From the NCBI GenBank assembly GCA_964497825.1, contig CAZCFA010000037.1:1-27234 (forward strand): a stretch of DNA of 27,234 bases, in the 5' to 3' direction. The notes under the pieces were generated by a model. That model worked only from the letters and a program-made list of their open reading frames with translations, searched no databases and was not told the origin of the DNA. Shown piece by piece: positions 22,794 through 27,234 of the stretch. Every line of letters starts with the position of its first letter. Position 1 is the first letter of the stretch. This stretch comes from RHKX01 sp964497825 (GTDB lineage Bacteria; Actinomycetota; Thermoleophilia; Solirubrobacterales; 70-9). A program made the position numbers and the translations under genes.

Positions 22794-22832
22794 CGGTACG
22801 CCCTACCGGTGGGACGGCGCAGCGATCACGGC

Positions 22833-22838
22833 TATAAA
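22833..22838 (+). promoter_or_regulatory. -10 box of the DUF3352 gene
   Basis: TATAAA, 6 nt before GTG 22845. It favours this start over GTG 22809, which would place the box inside the gene. Confidence 0.5.
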
Positions 22839-22844
22839 GGCCGG

Positions 22845-24728
22845 GTGGCGCGGCGGAGGCGACTCGATGCGACGCTGCGCCGGTTGCGGCGCGGCGCCGA
22901 GCCGGCCGGACCCGCGCGGACCCCGCCGGCTCCCGGGGCGGACGCCGCGGCCGCGCCGCCGGAGCGGCCGACCGACGCCCAGCTGACGATCGGCGAGCTC
23001 GGCGCCGGCCGCCGCGAGGCGGCGATCGCGAGGCTGCGTGAGCTGCGATCGCGGGCGGCGGACGCCGGCGCCGCGGTCGAGCGACGCTGGCACGGGCTGC
23101 CGACGATCGCCCGGCAGCGGATCGCGGCGCTGGCGATCGTCGCCGCGCTGGCGGCGATCGTCGCCTGGGTCCTGATCCCCGCCGCTCCCTGCGGCGCCCC
23201 CGGCGGCGGCTCCTGCGCGGTCGAGGACGACGCGATCGCGCTGGTCCCAGCCGACGCGATCGCCTACGCGCACGTCGACGCCGGCGGTCCCGAGCTCGCG
23301 GCCGCCTCCGCCTATGCGGAGCGGCTGCCGCTGCTCTCGGGCCTGCTGCTTGGATCGGTCTCCGCCGTCGCCGGCGAGCGGGTCGACTTCGGCACCGAGG
23401 TCGCTCCCTGGGCCGGCGACGAGCTCGCGCTGGCCGTGTTGCCGTCGCTGCCCACGGCGGCGACCGTGACGATGATCGAGGCCGACGATCCCGCCGCGGC
23501 GCGGCGGTTCGCCGATCGGATCATCGGCCCGGCGCGGACGGAACGGCTCGGCGGGCTCTCCGTCGCGCTCGGCGGCCGCGGCACCGCGGCGGCGCTCGTC
23601 GACGGCTTCCTGCTGATCGGCGACGAGGCCGGCGTCAAGGCGATGATCGAGGGCGGCGACGACGGCAACCTCAGCAGCGCCGCGGCGGCCGCGGGAATCG
23701 ACGATCTGCCCACCGACCGCTTCGCCTACGGCTACCTGTCGGGCGACGGCGCCCGTGCCCTGCTCGCGCGCGACCATGACCTCGCGCCGCTGGACGCGTT
23801 GATCAACGCCCGCGGCAGCGACGCCGTCACCGCGGCGCTCAGCTTCGACGGCGGGCTCGCGTCGCTGACGATCCGCAGCGCCCAGGACCCGGACCTCGCC
23901 GGGGAGCATCCGTCGCTGCTCGCGGCGCTGCCGCGGTTCGCTCCCGCGCTCGACGCCGACGTCGGTCCCGACGCGCTCGCCTACCTCGGCCTCGGTGACG
24001 CCGGCGCCGGGCTCGAATCGCTGCTCGCGCTCGCGCGCCGGCGGGCGCCGGCGCTGACCGCGCCGCTCGAACGCGCCGCCGGCGATCTCGGCGCCGCGGG
24101 CGGGGACGACCTGCCGCCGTTGCTCGGCGGCGAGGCGGCGCTCTCGATCGAGCCGGTCGCGGCGCAGCGAACCGCCCCGACGCCGGGCGTGCTCGCTCCC
24201 GCCGGCGTGCCCTACGTGAGCCTGATCGCCGACGGGGTCGATGCCGCGGCCGCGGGGGAGCTGGCCCGGCTGCGGCGGCCGCTGGCCGCCGCGCTGGCGC
24301 CGAGGCGGGCCCGGTTCGAGCCGGTTCAGATCGCCGGCGTCGAGGCGCGGTCGCTGACCGTCAGCGCCAACGTCGAGCTCACCTACGCGACCTACGACGA
24401 CCGGCTCGTGGTCGCGACGAAGCCGATCGGCATCGCCCAGGCGCGGGCCGGGGGCGACGGCCTCGCCGACTCCGAGGGCTACCGCGCGGTGACCGCGAGG
24501 ATGCCCGCCGATGTCTCGCTGCTCGCCTACCTCGACCTCCGCGGCCTGCTGTCGCTGGGCGAGCAGATCGGCCTCGCCGAGGACCCCGTCTACGTCGAGC
24601 TCGCGCCCGACCTGCGGGCGCTGCAGGCCGCGGCGCTGTCGGTCGACGACTCCGGCGCCGAGCTGCGAACCGACGTCAGCGTCGCGATCGGCCCGCCGCC
24701 GGACGCCGCCGCGCCCGGGGCCGACTAG
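22845..24728 (+). CDS. DUF3352-family single-pass membrane protein
   Basis: A 627-residue protein of the DUF3352 type. A basic, disordered N-terminus (MARRRRLDATLRRLRRG) of about 90 residues is followed by one hydrophobic helix (IAALAIVAALAAIVAWVLI, about 92-110). The rest would lie outside the membrane. The outer part has repeated strand-rich stretches such as DDAIALVPADAIAYAHVDA, GDELALAVLP and AYLDLRGLLSLGEQIGL, as DUF3352 proteins do. No catalytic motif is visible and the function is unknown. An earlier GTG at 22809 is possible, but the TATAAA box supports 22845. The stop codon is part of the likely metK -10. Confidence 0.82.
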   Translation: MARRRRLDATLRRLRRGAEPAGPARTPPAPGADAAAAPPERPTDAQLTIGELGAGRREAAIARLRELRSRAADAGAAVERRWHGLPTIARQRIAALAIVAALAAIVAWVLIPAAPCGAPGGGSCAVEDDAIALVPADAIAYAHVDAGGPELAAASAYAERLPLLSGLLLGSVSAVAGERVDFGTEVAPWAGDELALAVLPSLPTAATVTMIEADDPAAARRFADRIIGPARTERLGGLSVALGGRGTAAALVDGFLLIGDEAGVKAMIEGGDDGNLSSAAAAAGIDDLPTDRFAYGYLSGDGARALLARDHDLAPLDALINARGSDAVTAALSFDGGLASLTIRSAQDPDLAGEHPSLLAALPRFAPALDADVGPDALAYLGLGDAGAGLESLLALARRRAPALTAPLERAAGDLGAAGGDDLPPLLGGEAALSIEPVAAQRTAPTPGVLAPAGVPYVSLIADGVDAAAAGELARLRRPLAAALAPRRARFEPVQIAGVEARSLTVSANVELTYATYDDRLVVATKPIGIAQARAGGDGLADSEGYRAVTARMPADVSLLAYLDLRGLLSLGEQIGLAEDPVYVELAPDLRALQAAALSVDDSGAELRTDVSVAIGPPPDAAAPGAD

Positions 24729-24731
24729 CAT
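24726..24731 (+). promoter_or_regulatory. -10-like box of metK overlapping the DUF3352 stop
   Basis: TAGCAT begins with the TAG stop of the upstream gene. Transcription would start near 24738, giving a leader of about 46 nt with a GAGGG Shine-Dalgarno at 24769-24773. No known SAM riboswitch fold is evident in that short leader. Confidence 0.4.
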
Positions 24732-24783
24732 CCGTCGCTGCAACCGACCGGATCTTGAACGCCGAAACGAGGGACACGCTGAG

Positions 24784-26025
24784 ATGACCGAGATCGAGCT
24801 CGCCGACAACGAGCACCTGTTCACGTCGGAGTCGGTGACCGAGGGGCACCCCGACAAGATGTGCGACCAGATCTCCGACGGCGTCCTCGACGCGGTCCTG
24901 GCCGAGGATCCCGTCGGGCGCGTCGCCTGCGAGACGCTCGCCAACACCGGCCTCGTCGTCGTCACCGGCGAGATCTCGACCGAGGCCTACGTCGACATCC
25001 CGCGGATCGTCCGCGAGACGATCGAGCGGATCGGCTACAACCACGGCGAGTTCGGCTTCGACGGCCGCAGCTGCGCCGTGCTCAGCGCGATCGACGAGCA
25101 GTCGCCCGACATCGCCCAGGGCGTCGACGACGCGCTCGAGCACCGCGAGGGCGCCGGCGACGAGCTCGACCTCGAGGGCGCGGGCGACCAGGGGATGATG
25201 TTCGGCTACGCGAGCAACGAGACGCGGACGCTGATGCCGATGCCGATCCAGATCGCGCACACGCTGGCGCGGCGGCTCAGCGCCGTCCGCAAGGACGGCA
25301 CCCTCGACTACCTGCGGCCCGACGGCAAGACGCAGGTCACGGTCCGCTACCGCGACGGCGCTCCGGCCGAGATCGTCCGCATCCTGATCTCGACCCAGCA
25401 CGGTGAGGGGGTCGGGCGCGAGGCGATCTCCGACGCCCTCTGGGAGCACGTGATCACGCCCGTGCTCGATGCCGAGTACGCCGACATCTACGACGCCGGG
25501 CCGCTGCGCCGCTCGCTGCTCATCAACCCGACCGGCAACTTCGTGATCGGCGGACCGGTCGGCGATGCCGGCCTCACCGGCCGCAAGATCATCGTCGACA
25601 CCTACGGCGGCGCCGCCCGCCATGGCGGCGGCGCGTTCAGCGGCAAGGACCCCTCGAAGGTCGACCGCTCGGCCGCCTACGCCGCCCGCTACGTCGCCAA
25701 GAACGTCGTCGCGGCCGGGCTCGCCGACCGCTGCGAGCTCCAGGTCGCCTACGCGATCGGCGTCTCGCATCCGGTCTCGATCATGGTCGAGACGTTCGGC
25801 ACCGGCGAGGTCTCCGACGCGCGGCTGACCGCGGCCGTGCGCGAGGTCTTCGACCTGCGGCCGGGCGCGTTCCGCCGCTACCTCGACCTGCACCGGCCGA
25901 TCTACCAGGGGACCGCCGCCTACGGCCACTTCGGCCGCGAGGAGGAGGACTTCACCTGGGAGCGCACCGACCGCGTCGACGACCTGCGCGAGGCGGCCGG
26001 CGTCGGCGCCGCCGCGGCGGCGTAG
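24784..26025 (+). CDS. metK: S-adenosylmethionine synthetase
   Basis: A 413-residue methionine adenosyltransferase that makes SAM from methionine and ATP. Signatures are HLFTSESVTEGHPDKMCDQISD near the N-terminus, GAGDQGMMFGYASNET, GGGAFSGKDPSKVDRSAAYAARY and the C-terminal YGHFGREEEDFTWE. Length is normal. ATG 24784 has a Shine-Dalgarno GAGGG about 10 nt upstream, unlike its leaderless neighbours. priA follows beyond the convergent PH-domain gene, a common actinobacterial neighbourhood. Confidence 0.97.
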   Translation: MTEIELADNEHLFTSESVTEGHPDKMCDQISDGVLDAVLAEDPVGRVACETLANTGLVVVTGEISTEAYVDIPRIVRETIERIGYNHGEFGFDGRSCAVLSAIDEQSPDIAQGVDDALEHREGAGDELDLEGAGDQGMMFGYASNETRTLMPMPIQIAHTLARRLSAVRKDGTLDYLRPDGKTQVTVRYRDGAPAEIVRILISTQHGEGVGREAISDALWEHVITPVLDAEYADIYDAGPLRRSLLINPTGNFVIGGPVGDAGLTGRKIIVDTYGGAARHGGGAFSGKDPSKVDRSAAYAARYVAKNVVAAGLADRCELQVAYAIGVSHPVSIMVETFGTGEVSDARLTAAVREVFDLRPGAFRRYLDLHRPIYQGTAAYGHFGREEEDFTWERTDRVDDLREAAGVGAAAAA

Positions 26026-26040
26026 CGGCGGCGACCGCGC

Positions 26041-26562
26041 TCAGGCGCCCTGGCGGTAGTCGCCGAGCCCCGAGGCGGTCGTGTCCCCGGCGTGCTTGAG
26101 CGCGGCGGGCTCGGTCGCGTGGTGGACGCGGTCGGTGACCCGCGAGGGATGGGCGACGCCGGCGAAGACGAAGTCGCCGTCGGCGCCCTCGGCGGCGGTG
26201 TCGAAGTCGACGTCGCCGATCTGGAGGATCCGCTGCAGGAAGGACTGGCGGTAGTTGACGTCCTGGACGCGCTCGATCCTCGTCTCCTGAACGTCGCGCG
26301 AGATGATCCCGTGCTTCACGTAGAGCCGGCGCGTGGTGATCATGTAGTCGGTCGAGACGCGGCGGATGAACCCGATCAGGACGACCAGGGCGGCGCCGGC
26401 GACGAGCACGAGCACCGCCAGCGCGGTGCTGGCGAGCCACAGCAGCAGCGCGAAGATGATGGCGACGACCAGGATCCCCTTGATGTAGAAGTCGAGGATC
26501 GCGCGCCACGACGGATGACCCTCGAAGACGACCCGCTCGCCGGGCCCCAGGTTCAACGCCAT
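26041..26562 (-). CDS. PH-like (bPH2/YdbS-type) membrane protein
   Basis: A 173-residue membrane protein. After LGPGERVVFEGHPSWRAIL come two adjacent hydrophobic helices (about 27-46 and 47-66). A bacterial PH-like domain follows: DYMITTRRLYVKHGIISRDVQETRIERVQDVNYRQSFLQRILQIGDVDF is the characteristic core of bPH2 (DUF304). The C-terminal stretch is short and polar. Its role is unknown; relatives are membrane-associated. ATG 26562 is supported by the box 6 nt upstream. It is convergent with metK (15 bp gap) and divergent from priA. Confidence 0.86.
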   Translation of the reverse strand: MALNLGPGERVVFEGHPSWRAILDFYIKGILVVAIIFALLLWLASTALAVLVLVAGAALVVLIGFIRRVSTDYMITTRRLYVKHGIISRDVQETRIERVQDVNYRQSFLQRILQIGDVDFDTAAEGADGDFVFAGVAHPSRVTDRVHHATEPAALKHAGDTTASGLGDYRQGA

Positions 26563-26568
26563 GGCGGC

Positions 26569-26574
26569 AACATA
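26569..26574 (-). promoter_or_regulatory. -10-like box of the PH-domain gene
   Basis: Minus-strand TATGTT, 6 nt before ATG 26562, within an AT-rich TATATGTT that stands out from its surroundings. Confidence 0.5.
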
Positions 26575-26644
26575 TACGCCGCGGGCGCCGCCCGGTAACG
26601 AGCTTCGCGGCCGCTCGCCGCCCGAGCCTCGCCGCCCGAGGCCG

Positions 26645-26650
26645 TACCGT
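26645..26650 (+). promoter_or_regulatory. -10-like box of priA
   Basis: TACCGT, 10 nt before ATG 26661. It favours this ATG over GTG 26649, which overlaps the box. Confidence 0.35.
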
Positions 26651-26660
26651 GGCCGGCGCG

Positions 26661-27234
26661 ATGGCGATCGCCAGGATCGAGCCGATAACGAGCACGCGGG
26701 CGCTCCGCGGCCCCTACGACTACCGGCTGCCGGAGCGGATGGGCGACATCGCGATCGGCTCGCTCGTGATCGTGCCGTTCGCCAACCGCCGCATGCTCGG
26801 CGTCGTCGTCGAGCTCGCCGACCGCAGCGAGCTGCCGCCCGAGCGGCTCGCCGAGCCGATCGAGGCGCTCGAGGCGGGCACGCCCGCTGAGCTCGTCCGG
26901 CTCGGGCTCTGGGTCGCCGAGCGCTACTGCTCGACCGCCGCGCGCGGGCTGGCGCTGGTGCTGCCGCCGGGATCGGCGGGCGGCGCCCGGCCGCGGGCGC
27001 CGCAAGCCCGGACCGAGCGCCGGGCCACGATCACCGAGGCCGGCCGCGACGCCCTCGCCGGGCGGGCGCGGCTCGGCAGGCGCCAGCGCGCCGCGCTCGA
27101 GCGGCTCGCCGCCGGATCGGAGCTGAGCGGCGCCTAGCTGGCGGCGGCGGGGGCGGGCGCCGACGTGCTGCGCCGGCTCGAGGCTCGCGGCTGGGTCGAG
27201 CAGCGCGCCGCCGAGCTGCGTCGGCGGCCGGCGA
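26661..27234 (+). pseudogene. priA: Primosomal protein N' (PriA), 5' part, with in-frame amber codon
   Basis: The N-terminal part of PriA, running off the window. TSTRALRGPYDYRLPERMGDIAIGSLVIVPFANRRMLGVVVELAD is the 3'-DNA-binding domain, and RLGLWVAERYCSTAARGLALVLPPG follows as expected. A TAG at 27135-27137 closes the frame after 158 codons. The same frame then continues with LAAAGAGADVLRRLEARGWVEQRAAEL, which looks like the expected winged-helix region before the helicase domains. One change (GAG to TAG) would explain it. It may be a true pseudogene, a sequencing error or a readthrough site. The helicase motifs lie outside the window. Confidence 0.7.

Noticed and set aside
24729..24783. 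SAM riboswitch upstream of metK
   Set aside because: The likely leader is about 46 nt and no SAM-binding fold can be drawn with confidence.

Overview
The window reads as chromosomal DNA of a very GC-rich actinobacterium. The gene content and order (split glycine decarboxylase, FetB-type ABC pair, scpAB-rluB followed by an aromatic amino acid block and cmk-der, DUF3352 protein, metK next to priA) suggest the Thermoleophilia/Solirubrobacterales. That placement is an inference from gene order and composition, because no rRNA or tRNA gene is present. Nearly all of it is tightly packed housekeeping DNA. I see no prophage, insertion sequence, CRISPR array or integrase.

Layout. 52-2721 (minus): an esterase-family alpha/beta hydrolase and a 14-helix DHA2-type efflux permease. 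2813-3430: a membrane protein with a C-terminal SAP/Rho-N-like helix-extended-loop-helix. 3544-8015: glycine cleavage genes gcvT-gcvH-gcvPA-gcvPB. 8087-9891 (minus): Ku and a stand-alone LigD-type polymerase domain, a two-gene end-joining unit. 10012-11408: FetA/FetB-like ABC transporter. 11472-13866: trpS, then scpA-scpB. 13956-14321: stand-alone ACT-domain protein. 14406-16593: rluB-aroH-hisC. 16594-16855: a regulatory leader. 16856-20324: aroF-tyrA-aroA. 20325-20856: a non-coding repeat island. 20857-22793: cmk-der. 22845-26025: DUF3352 membrane protein and metK. 26041-26562 (minus): PH-like membrane protein. 26661-end: priA, interrupted by an in-frame amber codon.

How the genes work together. 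aroF (DAHP synthase), aroA (EPSP synthase), aroH (chorismate mutase), tyrA (prephenate dehydrogenase) and a HisC-family aminotransferase supply the entry step, the penultimate step to chorismate and the whole chorismate-to-tyrosine branch. They are embedded in the scpAB-rluB-cmk-der housekeeping string, with trpS just upstream.

The most interesting find is in front of aroF. A 30-codon leader ORF ends in GWLWYPRFS, so Trp, Trp, Tyr and Phe codons are concentrated just before its stop. The RNA around its Trp codons is complementary (10 base pairs, one bulge) to the segment abutting the aroF Shine-Dalgarno sequence, with two hairpins nested between. This looks like an aromatic-amino-acid attenuator acting at the level of translation.

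Other points worth a look: a recurrent TAnnnT box 6-10 nt upstream of start codons (leaderless mRNAs) at about 14 genes; two perfect 117-bp direct repeats plus a partial third, each carrying an imperfect palindrome, between aroA and cmk; an in-frame TAG in priA; and a LigD-type polymerase gene with no canonical start codon ahead of its conserved N-terminus.
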